NCBI RefSeq assembly: GCF_022682495.2
Contig: NC_071392.1
Span: forward strand, 70,702,097-70,766,096
Source of the DNA: Desmodus rotundus
Taxonomy: Eukaryota; Chordata; Mammalia; Chiroptera; Phyllostomidae
Direction: 5' to 3'
Length of the DNA: 64,000 bases
Positions 1 to 11,596 of this stretch are shown piece by piece. A model generated the notes under the pieces. It ran no database searches. It saw nothing but the letters and a program-made list of their open reading frames with translations, and was not told the DNA's origin. The translations under genes were made by a program, and so were the position numbers. Position 1 is the stretch's first letter. Each line of letters starts with the position of its first letter.

Positions 1-573
1 TCAACAATTAGGAGAAAAAGGATGCAGATGTACAAGTCGAGGGAGCAAGCTTAACTGTTACACACTGCTGCATTCCTAAAGCCACTCAACTTTGCATGTG
101 AGGTACATTCATTAATTCTGCTGGTTGGACCTAGTGTTGAATGGTATCATCTTCAGTAAATAGTGCACTTTCATATAGCTATTTAAATATGTCCAATATC
201 CGACATCTAAAATTGTACTCAGCTAGAGAGGAAAAAGTGACCTGGGTAACAGAACACATAATATCCACCAATAGTACGTAAACAAAGTTATAGTAAAATA
301 AAACTTTGCTTAAAGTAGTGTTATAAATCATCATAGAAGTGAAAGACTATTATTTCTTTGGGTTAAAAAAAAAAACCCGTTCAGCAACAACAAAAAAATT
401 AAAGCTATTTTTAATTTTAAAATTTTTCTGTGATCACATGAGGCCACCTTCTCCACTTTCTAGCATCCAAAGCAATAGAAAATTCTTCTGTTCCAGTTAC
501 TTCCATTTTAGCAGGTTACTTCTGAGAAAGCAGAAGCTAGAAATAGCTGTATTAGTACATTCCTAGCTTCCCC
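1..573. other. IQUB intron, nothing recognised
   Basis: This lies downstream, in gene sense, of IQUB exon 7, so it is IQUB intron. It is AT-rich. A possible 75-codon plus-strand ORF at 339-566 looks like chance, with a lysine-rich A-tract start and no recognisable domain. I see no repeat I can name. Confidence 0.6.
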
Positions 574-597
574 TTCATTCATTCATTCATTCATTCA
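574..597. repeat. (ATTC)n microsatellite
   Basis: About six tandem copies of the tetranucleotide ATTC/TTCA stand immediately before an ancient repeat copy. The short array may have arisen from the ATTCATTCAA phrase common at the edge of such repeats. Confidence 0.9.
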
Positions 598-960
598 ACC
601 AATATTTGTTGCGATATGAGCAAAGCACAGAAAAACAGAGCTCATTAAAAAAAATCAGTTTCTCTCAAAGCTTACAACCCAAGGGTGAAAGCTAATTTTA
701 AACAAAAGGTGTATCACTATAAATTATGGTGTTATGAGTGAAAAGTCTGGAGTGCAATAGGATAGACAACGTGCACTGTCAGTCACAAAAGCCTCTGAGC
801 AGACGACATTTAAGCTGAGATCAGAAGGCAGGCAAGGGGACAGGCTTCAGGAAGAAGTGTCTCTACTGCCCTGAGCAGAGAGTACCTGGCTTGTTCAAGG
901 AGCTGAAGCTTCTAATTGTGTCAATGACTAGCATACATTGTATGAAAGAAAAGAGGCATA
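598..960 (+). mobile_element. ancient mammalian interspersed repeat, unassigned family
   Basis: Diverged copy of a repeat also seen at 59015-59490 and 61440-63950. Shared phrases include GACATTTAAGCTGAGATC, an aggcaggcaaggggacaggc stretch, and a tail naming gain of 'cctgagcagagagtacc' type sequence. The family name cannot be settled by eye. It predates the bat-specific insertions, judging by its divergence. Confidence 0.5.
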
Positions 961-1417
961 AAATTCAAATGGGTCGAAAATGTACACTTATATATTATGA
1001 TTAATGGAAGGGTATCAAAGGCATTGCCCAGCCCCTCACCTAAAGAGCAGAATCAGAGACAGGATGCTGGACCGAGGAACTGGAGACAGTTCAACTCTGG
1101 GTTCACAAATTCCCAAACCATCAAAGAGCCGTATTAAACAATACTTTCTTTATCTCACAGGGATAAGGATCAAATGAGATAATATACAAAATCTGCATAA
1201 TTTACCCAGTTAATATAAAAGCATTTCCAAATTCATTTCAGCCTTTATCCTGTCCCGAATATAAGACCCCATTCATCATTTCAAATTGTCTCATTCAGAT
1301 TCCCAAGACATTTTCCTAAAACAGTAAGGTCTTCCTTTTGTCTTTAATAGACTTGTTTTTCCTACTAATGAAAAATTACAAAATTAACATTTTATGCCAA
1401 GCCTATTTCAAACTTAC

Positions 1418-1628
1418 GTTCTAGTGCATTATACAGAAGTTCAAAATCTTCGTTCGTTTGAGGATTATGCCTCCGGTAATAGTCCAATGTCATCCATTCT
1501 TCTTTTTCTGCTATTTTTCTTTGTTCTTCCTGTTCTTCCCATTTTAGCCTTAACATTTTTTGTCTTCTTAAATACTTTACCACGGTTTTTGCATGCCATT
1601 GTCTATAGTAAGTCTGTAACACTATCAC
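1418..1628 (-). CDS. IQUB: IQUB coding exon 7 (IQ motif)
   Basis: This 211-nt exon encodes residues 345-414 plus one base of the next codon. The acceptor reads AACTACAG then GTGATAGTG, and the donor is GAAC then GTAAGT. The peptide opens with [14 protein letters not shown], a degenerate IQ motif of the IQxxxR type that in this family is expected to bind calmodulin or a related EF-hand light chain. A charged, helix-forming stretch follows ([17 protein letters not shown]), then [20 protein letters not shown], which is highly conserved in mammalian IQUB. Residue 344 to 345 joins in frame to exon 6 across a 30.3-kb intron full of nested L1 elements. The downstream exons (roughly 375 residues) lie beyond position 1. 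Confidence 0.96.
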
Positions 1629-1876
1629 CTGTAGTTAAATTAAGAAGAAATAAAAGGTATCTATCATCAACTTTATCAGTCCATAAGGAAAGGCAACATT
1701 GATTATTTTTAGTCCAATTCAATCACTACTAAAAAACTCTGAGTCTAGTTTTGGCTCCATGGCAGATATTCTCACATACAAGTGCATTATAACATGGATA
1801 ATGCACATCAGCTATTTGACTTTGAAATCTAGCAAATGCACCTTCATAGGAGGCAGACTATGCCTTCATAAGAGGC

Positions 1877-2072
1877 ATAATGATTAAGAGCACAGGCTCT
1901 AAGTAAAACGTAGTTTAAATCTTCCCTCTGCTACTGACTAGCTGTTTGGTTTTGTTACTTGCTGTCTCTGTACTTTGGTGCCCTCATCTGCAAAACAGTG
2001 ATATTAACGTATACATGTAAAGTGCTTAGCTTAAGCCTGGTACATAGCAAGTGCTCAATAAATACAATTATT
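1877..2072 (+). mobile_element. MIR SINE
   Basis: It has the MIR layout: GATTAAGAGCACAGGCTCT at the head, a central CTACTGACTAGCTG with a later CCTCATCTGCAAAA core, and a GTGCTCAATAAATAC end. It is old and diverged. Confidence 0.9.
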
Positions 2073-2450
2073 GTAGAACTGTATACCTAAAACCTTTATA
2101 ATTGTATTAACCAATGTAATGCAATAAATTCAATTTAAATACTATTATTTAAATTATATTAATAATTTTTTATTGAGTAGTAATTCTAATTTATCTTATT
2201 GTCATTAGCATAAGCTCATATTTAAGACAAAATTATATTTCCTAAACATATACAAGTAGGTTAATATGGCTGAAATCACCAAAGGCAGGTTAGATAAAAG
2301 GGAGACTTGAGCAAACAAGTATTTATTAAATTGAGAGAAATATAAATATGCCTGAGGGTCTACTGCAGTACTAGATCCTCAAAAAACCTGCAATACAGCT
2401 AACAGAGTTTATTTTTATTTACTAAATTCATAAATAAAAATAAAATGTTG
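2073..2450. other. AT-rich intron, nothing recognised
   Basis: Very AT-rich sequence between the MIR and the start of L1-like sequence. No gene, ORF or named repeat is apparent. Confidence 0.5.
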
Positions 2451-2454
2451 AGAG

Positions 2455-3130
2455 GCTGGATCAAGATGGAAGACAGAGAATATATTGATACATTCCTTTC
2501 CCTCATCCTAACCCCTGATAATTAAAGATAATTATATAAGCAAAAATAAGTAGCAAGATTGGATCATACAAAGGAATCCTCCAAAGGAAAAGAAACTTTG
2601 AAGAATGTCCTCAAGAAAGGAGACAGGTGGAATAAATTGAAGACGGAGTGTAACCCTACGCTGGACAGGCGAATCAGAAAATACAGAAGTGACTCTGAGA
2701 CTGCTTCAAGCCCGACACTGGTGGATCTGGGCGCAGAGTGGTCCTTAGGGCAACTAACAAGGTGACTGCTTGAAAAAGCAAAAGGGACAGCTCCTCTAAA
2801 ACAATTTTGTTAAAGAGTAACAAAGGTACTTGCCTCTGGACAAGCAGAGTTAGTGTCCCAGAAGGCTGGTGACACTCAGGATGAATAGAAGCAGCCCTCT
2901 CCAGAAAATTAGCTCTTTCCCAGAATCGAGCCTGCCCATCTTCTAATACCACTGGGCAAGAATGTGGTAAACAAATATGTTGCAACACACTGGGCATCAA
3001 AAATCTCAAATACTCTGAGGACACACCCAAGAAAAACCAAACATTTGAGAAAAGCCAACAAAATAAAAGATAGCTCATTCAACAGAGAAGAATTTATATT
3101 TGTATGAAACTGAATTACAATGGGTCTTGT
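2455..3130 (+). mobile_element. probable old L1 5'-region fragment
   Basis: It begins GGATCAAGATGGAAGACAGAG, the kind of CAAGATGG start shared with other L1 5' ends in this window (10818 and 15239). It continues as L1 5'-leader-like purine-rich sequence. A small plus-strand ORF (2559-2765) resembles no gene I know. Assignment rests mainly on the opening motif. Confidence 0.4.
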
Positions 3131-3135
3131 AGAAC

Positions 3136-3322
3136 AATGGGTCTCAAAGCATGATGGATAGAACAACCGTATCAACATCAACTGAAAATTGGTAGAAATG
3201 CAAATTCTCAGCTGTCCCCTCCCCCCAGCTACTGAATCAGAAATTCTGGGGTGCAAGGATGAAATATGTTTACAAGTCCCCCAGGTATTTCTGATCAATG
3301 CTAAAGTTTTACAACCACTCTG
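3136..3322 (+). mobile_element. MER5A-type hAT-Charlie MITE
   Basis: It matches the MER5 layout: GGTCTCAAAGCATG start, GTAGAAATGCAAATTCTC in the middle, CTACTGAATCAGAAATTCTG, then GATCAATGCTAAAGTTTTAC and a closing ACAACCACT. The two ends form the expected imperfect inverted repeat. Confidence 0.85.
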
Positions 3323-3551
3323 CTAGAGGTAAGAGAAAACACAACCAAAAACAAGACCAGACTAGATAAACATTTTAGAGAGGAAGAAAAGGATATCAAA
3401 TCAACATAAAAAAATCAAGAAAGACTGTGACAAAATTTTTATTTTTGAAATTTTACAAATCAATAGAATGTTAGCTTGAGTGCTATTAAATTTGTTAAAC
3501 TTATTAAAGACACCAAGACACAATGGTTTAAGCAATGTGGGAGTTTTTCTT

Positions 3552-3625
3552 TTTTTTAATTCTTTTTTATTATTGTTGTTCAGTTACAGTTGTCCCACCT
3601 TTTTCCCCATTGCTCTCCCCTCTCA
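3552..3625 (-). mobile_element. truncated L1 3' end, antisense
   Basis: The reverse complement of TTATTGTTGTTCAGTTACAG, followed by TTGTCCCACC, is the 3' terminus of the bat L1 seen repeatedly here (AACTGTAATTGAACAACAAT). It is strongly 5'-truncated. Confidence 0.85.
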
Positions 3626-4144
3626 CATCAAAATCCAGGGATTGGCAAGCAGGTTAGGGCTAGAAGGAAACTCTGACATATTCAACAAATGGCTTCCCAC
3701 TTGTGTGTCCTGGATGGCCGGTACACTGCTCATCATCTTCAAGTCAGCAGAAATGGGGGGAAAGAACAAAGAATTGCAAGCCAGTCACTTTGAGAGTGCT
3801 ACATATCATCTCCCCTCACGTTTAGTTTCTGGGCTCACCAAGACACAAGAGAGGTAATGAAATGTGGTTTTCAGTGGTGCAGCCATGAGCCCAGCAAAGC
3901 TTTACTACAATAGGAAGAATGGACATCGGCTGAGAACTAGTAGTTTATTGTAAGCTAATCTGCAGAATACACAGCACCTAAAAGGGAATTAGTAAGCATG
4001 AAACTTAGCAAGAAAATATTTTCAGATGCAGGATAAATGGTCAAAAGAATTATAAGGACTGAAGGAATATTAAGAGACATGTAAGATAAATGAAACAAGT
4101 TCCAGGCAGAATGAAGAAAGTTGACTTTTAAAATTACTCAAAAT
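3626..4144. other. intron, nothing recognised
   Basis: Intronic sequence between two L1 fragments. Part of the 125-codon ORF at 3480-3857 reads through the antisense L1 tail and is not credible as a gene. No other structure seen. Confidence 0.5.
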
Positions 4145-4560
4145 ATAAAAGAAGATGGATGGACCTAGAGGGTATCATGCTGAGTGAAACAAGTCAAACA
4201 GGGAAAAACAAATACTGTATCACTTCACTTATATGTAGAATCTTTAAAAAAGCTAAATACACAAACAAAACAGAAATAGATTTGTTGATACAGAGAACAC
4301 ACAGATGGTTTTCAGAGGGAGGGAAGTAAACAGTTGGGTGAAAGGGAATAGAGGCATCCAGTTTCAGTTAAAACATAAATAAGCCATGGGACCGTAATGT
4401 ACAGCACTGGGAGTATACTCAACAATGTCATAACTCTGTAGAGTGACAGATGGCTACTAGACATACTGTGGTGGTCACACTGTTAAGGTATATAAAGTGG
4501 AATCACTATGTTGTACACCTGAAACTATTATAATATCTCTTTCAACCATAATTTCATAAA
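4145..4560 (+). mobile_element. L1M-type 3' end
   Basis: It shows the L1 ORF2 end and 3' UTR: GATGGATGGACCTAGAGGGT, then GTGAAACAAGTCAAACAG, then a polypurine 3' UTR and TTGTACACCTGAAACTATTA. Divergence suggests an older L1 than the bat-specific copies. Confidence 0.85.
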
Positions 4561-4574
4561 GTAATTTAAAAAGA

Positions 4575-5690
4575 ATATTATTTCCCCAAACTAAAGAAAG
4601 ACAGGAGCTCTCAGACAGAAAGGGTCATCATCAAGTCTCAAGCACATCACAATATGATTACTAAAGATAAAGTGAAAATTCTAAAGGCTTCCAGAAAGAG
4701 TAAATAAAGAGATGAAATCTGATTGACATCAGACTTTTAATCAAATACACTTCAAAATTATAAAGGAAATTAACTTTAAAAATAAGTGTGAGTGCACTCA
4801 TTCAAATTAAAACCCAAGAATGAGAGTCAGTCAACGGGACTTAGATGGTATACCTCCCATGCAGAATTTGAAATAATTACTACAGAATGTGTTCTAGCAA
4901 GAAGAATACATTAAAGGTTAATAAATAATGAACAAAAACTTCAAAAAAGTTATTAAGTTAAATACATTTTATTTGAAAAGTTCAAATATATCAATGTAAA
5001 TATATAAAAACAATCTGAAGTTATACTGATATAGTAAATTATAAATATGTAATACATTATATATATGTATTTATGTAAAATTGTAATTCTAGATCAAATC
5101 CTCACTGGATAGGAAGAATGAGGAAGGGGGAGAAAGAAATAAAGGAAAAAAAAAGCCTGCTAAGGTTCTTGACTTGTGCATGGACAAGATATAGAGCCTA
5201 ATTAAATATGCATTTGGTATGAAAAAATTAGGTGCATTAAAAATTTCTATGAAGCCCTGGCTGAGTAGTTCAGTTGGTCAGAGCATCATCCTGATGTGCG
5301 AAGGTTGCAGGTTTGCGTAAATAGGTGGAACAACAATCCATGTTTCTTTCTCTCTCTCTCTTCCCCTTTCTCTAATATCGATTAATTTTAAAAATCAATA
5401 AAAAATATATAATAAAAAATAAAAATATTTATGAGTAACCACTGAGAAGTTAGAAATAAAGTATCTATTATTGAACTATAAAAGAACAAAAAAATGTAAA
5501 GTTTAGTCAAGCCAACAAAAATAAGGAAGGTTAGTAAAAGAATATAGTAAGTAAAAAAACAAAATGAGATGGCAGTAATAAGTACAAAAATATCAACAGT
5601 CATACAATCTTGCCTAAAACAAGAAAAATTTAAAGTAAATATTAAGCATTGAACTAAAAAACTCAAGAATAACACAGACATTATACAAGT
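4575..5690 (+). mobile_element. old L1 ORF1-region remnant, split by a SINE
   Basis: Purine-rich sequence with ORF1-like phrases such as AAGCACATCACAATATGATT and CTAAAGGCTTCCAGAAAGAG (the RHIIIK.. and ILKAxRK region). It is interrupted by the Ves SINE at 5254-5420 and carries many stops. Confidence 0.5.
5254..5420 (+). mobile_element. Ves-type tRNA-derived SINE
   Basis: The head GCCCTGGCTGAGTAGTTCAG corresponds to the A-box part of a tRNA. A diverged B-box region around GAAGGTTGCAGGTTTG follows, then a TTTCTTTCTCTCTC pyrimidine block and an A-rich tail. An imperfect target duplication flanks it (aaaaatttctatgaa at 5239-5253 and aaaaatatttatgag at 5421-5435). Confidence 0.93.
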
Positions 5691-6570
5691 AGAAAGGAAT
5701 CAATGAAGTTAAAAGGAACTTACTAAAGGGAAACTGACTCCTTATACTGGCTTTTAACCAACCCCTCTGTTTATTGCTCACATCTCACTTCCATCTCCCA
5801 CAAAGCCTCCAATTCACATTCCAAGATTTTATGGGGTAAATTCATTTAGTTCTTGATTCCATCCCCCTCGGCAGACATTTAGATTTTCACTTCCTCTGCT
5901 CAAGGGAGTAAGTTAACATTTCTCCATCTGCGTTATAACTTTAAAAAAAAATCAACTGACATTTACTCTTCTCTCTTCTCATGTATTCTTTGTTCCTATA
6001 TGTTTATACTTTTTTTATTCCTTTAATATCATTTCATTGAAACTTGGAAAATATTGTAAAAATTTCCTTTTCCTACCTCATATCTATTGTCTCCTACTTC
6101 CTTACTAATAAAACCTCAGTCTCACTGAGGAGCAACAACATGAAACTTTTAAAAAGTATTTATAACACACTTGAAGCAAGGAGTGTCACGTGACATAGCT
6201 CAGGTCAAGGATACACAAGTGAAAGTCACGTGGTGGGACTTTCAGGGAAAGTTCTTGAAGGTGGCGTACATGGGACATGCTATCTTCCTAGACTTCTCCT
6301 TTCTTTCTGCATAGGAAGCAGACATTATACTAAAGGTTAATTATCCATTTTACCATCAAATGGTAACAATCTGACAATAAGATTAATGGAGTGGAAATGT
6401 AAAAAATGTTTAGGTCCCTTATGACATTACAGGGCCATCCCTTTTACAAATAAGACAGTAAAAATTAGTTCAGACTGAGAAAATAAAAATCTATTAGGTT
6501 GGAATAACAATTACTAATGAAGTCAGCTACAAGTTAACAACAGCAAACAGACATTGAAGGAAAAATTTTA
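5691..6570. other. intron, nothing recognised
   Basis: Intronic sequence in the long IQUB intron. It has a mixed AT-rich composition and no convincing gene or repeat. Confidence 0.45.
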
Positions 6571-6574
6571 AAAG

Positions 6575-7900
6575 ATACAAATAAATAGAAGCATACACTG
6601 TGCTCATGGAAAGGAAGAATTAGCATTGTTAAAATATCTATATTACCAAAAACCATCTATAAATTTAATGAAATCCCTATCAAAATACAAATGCTATTTT
6701 TCACAGAATAGAATAAATAATCCAAAAGTTTATATGGAACCATAGAAGATCCAGTATAGGCACAGGAATCTTGAGGAAGAAGAACAAAGTTGGAGGTATC
6801 ATGCTACCTGATGTCAAACTATACTACAAAGCTAGAGGAATCAAAACAGCATGGTGCTGGCATAAAAACAGATACATAGACCAATGGAAAAGAATAGAGA
6901 GCTTAGAAACAAACCCATGTTTAAATGATGAATTATTTATGAGAAAAGAGGTAAGAACAGTGTACTAGTAAGTGGGTTGCAAAAGCTGTACATATATATG
7001 CAAAAAATGACTCTAGACCACTTTCTTACACCATATACAAGAACAAACTCAAAATGGATTAAACACTTACATGTAAGACTCTAAGCCATAAACCTCCTAG
7101 AAGAAAACATAGAGAGTAAAATCTCTGACATTTCTCTTGGCAATGTTTTTTCTAATATATCTCCTTGTGCAAGGAAAACATCAAACTAAAAAGGCTTTCA
7201 CAGCAAAGGAAACTATCAACCAAATAAAAAGACAATCTACTGAATGGAAGAAGATATTGAAAATATTTCCCAATGATACATCTGATAAGGGGTTAATATC
7301 TAAAATTTAAAAGAATTCATATAAATCAACACCAAAAAACCCAAACAATCCAATTAAAAAAACAGGGCAGAATACTTGAATAGACACGTCTTCAAAGAGG
7401 ACATACACATGGCCAACAGACATATGAAAAGATGCTCAATGTCACTAACAATCATAGAAATGCAAATTAAAAACCACAATGAGATATTGCCTCACACCTA
7501 CCAAAATGACCATCATCAATAAATCAACAAACAACATGTGTTGGTGAGTATGTGAAGAAACAGAAACCCTTTCCTTTGGTGGGAATGTGGATTGGTACAG
7601 CCAATATGAAAAACAGTGTGCAGATTCCTCAAAAAATTAAAAATGGAACTGACTTGTAACCCAGTGATTCTACTTCTGAGTATACATCTAAAGAAACCCA
7701 AAACATTAATTCAAAAGGATATAAGCACTCCTACATTCACTGTAGCATTATTTATAATAGCCAAGATATGGAAGCAACTCAAGTGTCCATCAACAGATGA
7801 GTGAATAAAAAAATGATGGTACATATATACATTGGAATATTACTCAACCATAAAAGAGGGTGAAAGCTTATCATTTGTGACAGCATGAATAAACCTAGAA
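6575..7900 (+). mobile_element. L1 ORF2 C-terminal part and 3' region
   Basis: Fragments of the ORF2 C-terminal domain read [20 protein letters not shown] (from 6771) and later [17 protein letters not shown] (7634 on). The order matches intact L1 ORF2. Several frameshifts and stops are present. It ends near the GGAATATTACTCAACC phrase and abuts 5'-UTR sequence of another L1. Confidence 0.92.
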
Positions 7901-7904
7901 ACTG

Positions 7905-8568
7905 AAGCTGCTTTTAAGTGACTTTCACCCCTTAGGGTCAGCCCCTCATAGCAGCTCATCTGCTATAGTCATGGCCATTCCTCACAGCCAATCAACTGGA
8001 GGTTCAATCCCATATACTGATGTCCCCACAACAATCAAGGCTCACCTACAACAGGAAGACACACATGGCCCATACAAGGGACACCCCTGGAGCACCCAGA
8101 TCAGGTAATCAGGAAGACTGTACCACTGGGCCTACAGGGCATGTACTACTTAAGACCACTCTACCAAGATCAGGAAACATAGCAGATCTAACTAATACAT
8201 TGAGAAAAACACAGGAAGTCAGTGAAATGAGGAGATAAATGTGTCTCAAATGAAAGAACAGAAAAGAACTACAGAAGAAGAATGAAATGAAAAGGAGACA
8301 AGCGATCTACCAGATGCAGAGTTCAAAACTCTTGCTATAAAGATGTTTAATGAACTTAAGGGAGGAATTAATTGAGTGAGAACTTTAAGAAAGAGATAGG
8401 AAATAAAAATGGAGATAGAAAACATAAAGAACCAGTTAGAAATGAAGAATACAATAAAGGGAACTAACAGTAGATTAGATGAAGTAGAGGATCAAATGAA
8501 TGGTCTGGAAGACAAGATTGCAGAAAATACCCAATGAAAAGAATAAATGAGAATAGTTTGAATCACCC
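7905..8568 (+). mobile_element. L1 5' UTR and ORF1 start fragment
   Basis: It is homologous to 13990-14660, sharing ACAAGGGACACCCCTGGAGC versus CCAAGGGACACTCCTGGAGG and the following ORF1 start region. It is degenerate and truncated. Confidence 0.8.
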
Positions 8569-8574
8569 TTAATA

Positions 8575-8830
8575 ACCAACTAAAGACAGCTGAAGAGGAT
8601 CTTATAACCAAGGATTTACAGAGCCACATCAATACTGGTAGGAAGGGAGGAGAGGCAAAAGGGGCTGGCCCTGCTTCCACTGGTGGCAGCTGAGGTTCCT
8701 GATGGATATCTCAGCTGCAGAGGTTGCCTCTGAGAAGTACGGGGCTTAAATCCAAGCAGGCCTACCCAGTCCAGAACACCAGAGCTGGTAAGAGGTGCCC
8801 ACATAACAGCCAGCTGTGAAAGCAGAAACT
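8575..8830 (+). mobile_element. L1 5' UTR internal fragment of a different subfamily
   Basis: It is similar to 15390-15600, the 5' UTR of L1-B: GGTGGCAGCTGAGGTTCC versus GGTGGCAGCTAATGTGCC, and CTGAGAAGTACGGGGC versus CTGAGAAGTATGGGGT. It is joined directly to ORF2 sequence, so it comes from a deleted or rearranged L1. Confidence 0.75.
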
Positions 8831-9968
8831 GGTGACATTTCTATATACCAATAATGAACTGTCAGATAGACAAACTAAGAAAACGATCCCATTTACTATT
8901 TTAACAACAACAAAAAACTAAGGTGCCTAGGAAAAAATTAACCAGGGAGGTAAAAGACTTGTTACTTAAAAATTATAGGACATTGAGGGAGAAACCAAAG
9001 AAGATACAAATAAGTATAAGCATATACTGTGTTCATGGATAAGAAAAATCGCATCATTAAAATGTCCATTCTACCCAAAGCAATCTAGAGATTCAATGCA
9101 ATTCCTATTAAAACACCAATGACATATTTCACAGATATTCCAAAAATTTATATGGAGCCCAGAAAGACCCTGAATAGTCTCAGCAATCTTGAGGAAAAAA
9201 GAAAAAAGTTGGAGGTGTCAAAACACCTAATATCAAATTATACAAGGACATTGTAATCAAAACAGCCAGGTACTGGCATAACAACAGGCATATAGATCAA
9301 CAGAATGAAACAGACAGCCCAGAAACCAAACCATGCCTATACAGGCAATATTTGACAAAGGAGGAAAGAGCATACCATGGAGTAAAGACAGTCTCTTCGA
9401 TAAACGATGTTTGGAAAAATTGGACAGATACTGGGAATAAATGAAACTAGACCACCAACATACACCATACATAAAAATAAACTCAAAATGGATAAAAGAC
9501 TTAAATGTAAGTTGTGAAGCCATAAAAATCCTAGAAGAAAACATTGGCAGTAACATCTCAGACATCTCTCATAGCAAATTTTTGCTGATACGTTTCCTAG
9601 GGCAAAGAAAATAAAGAAAAAAAAATAAACTAATGGGACTACATCAAACTATAAAGCTTCTGCACAGCAAATGAAACCATCAACAAAATGAAAAGAGCAC
9701 CCACTATATGGGACAACATATTCATCAATGATACATCTGATAAGGAGTTAATTTCCAAAATATATAAAAATTTACATATGTAACTTAACACCAGGAAGAC
9801 AAGTAATTCAATTAAAAAATGGGCAAAAGGCCTGAATAGACACTTCTCAAAAAGGACACTCAGATGGCCAATAGACATATGAAAAAGTGTTCAACATCAT
9901 TAATCATGAAAGAGATATAAATCTACAATGAGATATCACCTCACATTTGCCAGAATAACTTGTATCAA
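8831..9968 (+). mobile_element. L1 ORF2 C-terminal fragment
   Basis: The region from the ORF2 thumb and linker to the C-terminal domain is recognisable (e.g. ATTAAAATGTCCATTCTACC; GGCATAACAACAGGCATATA). It aligns colinearly with 20720-21830 of L1-B. Antisense ORFs at 9257-9878 are shadows. Confidence 0.92.
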
Positions 9969-10547
9969 AGCTATATTTCAAAGGAGCTCTGATAAACACT
10001 TTAAAAATGCTTATATAAATGGGAGTTATATGTGAATACTTATAGTGTTATTTAAGTAAATGAATGTGTTCCCCACACTGTGCTACCTGTAATACACATT
10101 TAAATGCACATGTATACAAGACATTTCTAACAATGCTATTTGAATATGTACACAAATATATGTTATATCAAAAAATACATTCAGCCCACATTATTCATGG
10201 GTTTCACTATATAAAAGTCACATGTATAAAATAGGTTTCGAAGCATCTTGAATTCTGTTGCATCTGTGCAATACTGTTTCAGTGAAAATAATTTGGCCAT
10301 TAAACTGTGCCATATTTAATAGAATTTGTAAAGCACATCTATAAAAGGTGTTTTAAAGAATTAACTACGTACAGTGCCACTTCAGTACATTAATGTCTTT
10401 ATCAAACAGCGCTGTACTTGACACACTTTGTAAAGGATCACATATAAATAACGTTTTAAGAATGATAAACATGTGAAGAGGTACTGGGTATTCTCTGAAT
10501 AAATTTGTCCACTACACTATGATGCCTGGAATTAAATCTATAAACTC
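9969..10547. other. non-L1 segment inside the L1 nest, unidentified
   Basis: About 570 bp of AT-rich sequence of a different character, bracketed by L1 ORF2 (left) and L1 ORF1 (right). There is no ORF and no clear terminal repeat. A short A7 tract lies at its right edge. It could be original intron between two insertions or an old repeat. Confidence 0.4.
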
Positions 10548-11566
10548 GCACAAAAAAATGAGGATGATATAAGAAACCTCTAGGACAACATCAAGAGTAC
10601 TAACATTCTAATTATAAGAGTACCACAAGGAAAAGACAGAAAGCAAGGGACTGAGAACCTATTTGAAGAAATAATGGCAGAAAACTTCCTTAACCTGTCC
10701 AAGGAAATAAATATACAAGTCCAGGAAGTACAGAGAGTCCAAAGCAAGATGAAACCAAAGCCCCACACCAATGCACATCATAATTAAAATACAAAAGTTA
10801 AAGAAAAAGAGAATCTTGGAGAGAGAACCAAGATGGCGGCATAGGTAGACACACTGCACCTCCTCGCACAACCAGAACTGACAGAAAATCGAACGGCAAG
10901 GAAGTCCGACACCAAGGAAGTAAAAAATAAACATTCATCCAGACCGGTAGGAGGGCCGGAGACGGGCACCTGGGCGGAGAGGACTCATGTGGCCATGGCA
11001 GGACCGAGACTGGCGGAGTGTGGGACCAATGGGGCAGGCAGTCTGACCACTAGCAGACCCTGCAGCCCCACATTCTCGCACAGATAAACCGAGAGGGCCG
11101 GACTCAGAGTGGCGGAGAATAGGGCAGGCAGAGCGGCAGGTAGCACCCCGTGGCCACACCTTCGTGCACAGATAAACCGGACTTACGGCGGGGAGCGAAG
11201 CAGACTGAGCAACCCAGGGCTCCAGCGCGGGGGAAATAAAGCCTCAGACCTCTGATTGAAAACGCCCCTGGGGGTTGGGGCAGCAGCAGGAGAGACTCCC
11301 AGCCTCACGGGAGAGGTCGTTGGAGAGACCCACAGGGGCCTAGAGTGTGCACAAGCCCACCCACTCAGGAACCAGCACCAGAGGGGCCCAGTTTGATTGT
11401 GGGTATCGGAGTGAAAGATTGAAATCCGGAGGAGAGTGAAGCGGGCACCATTGCTCCCTCTCAGCCCCTCCCCCATGTACAGCATCACAGCGCAGGGACC
11501 AGCGTCACTCCACCCTGGGGAACACCTAAGGCTCCGCCCGTTAAAGTAACAGATGGCGCCAAGACC

Positions 11567-11589
11567 AAAAAAAAAAAAAAAAAAAAAAA
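11567..11589 (+). repeat. A23 tract just before the HAL1-like ORF1
   Basis: Twenty-three uninterrupted A residues lie 7 bases before the ORF1 start codon, inside the element rather than at its 3' end. Such tracts are unstable in replication and could alter spacing or translation. Confidence 0.95.
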
Positions 11590-11596
11590 GGCCCAA

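Noticed and set aside
571..600. CRISPR-like short repeats
   Set aside because: Simple ATTC microsatellite without spacers in a mammalian genome.
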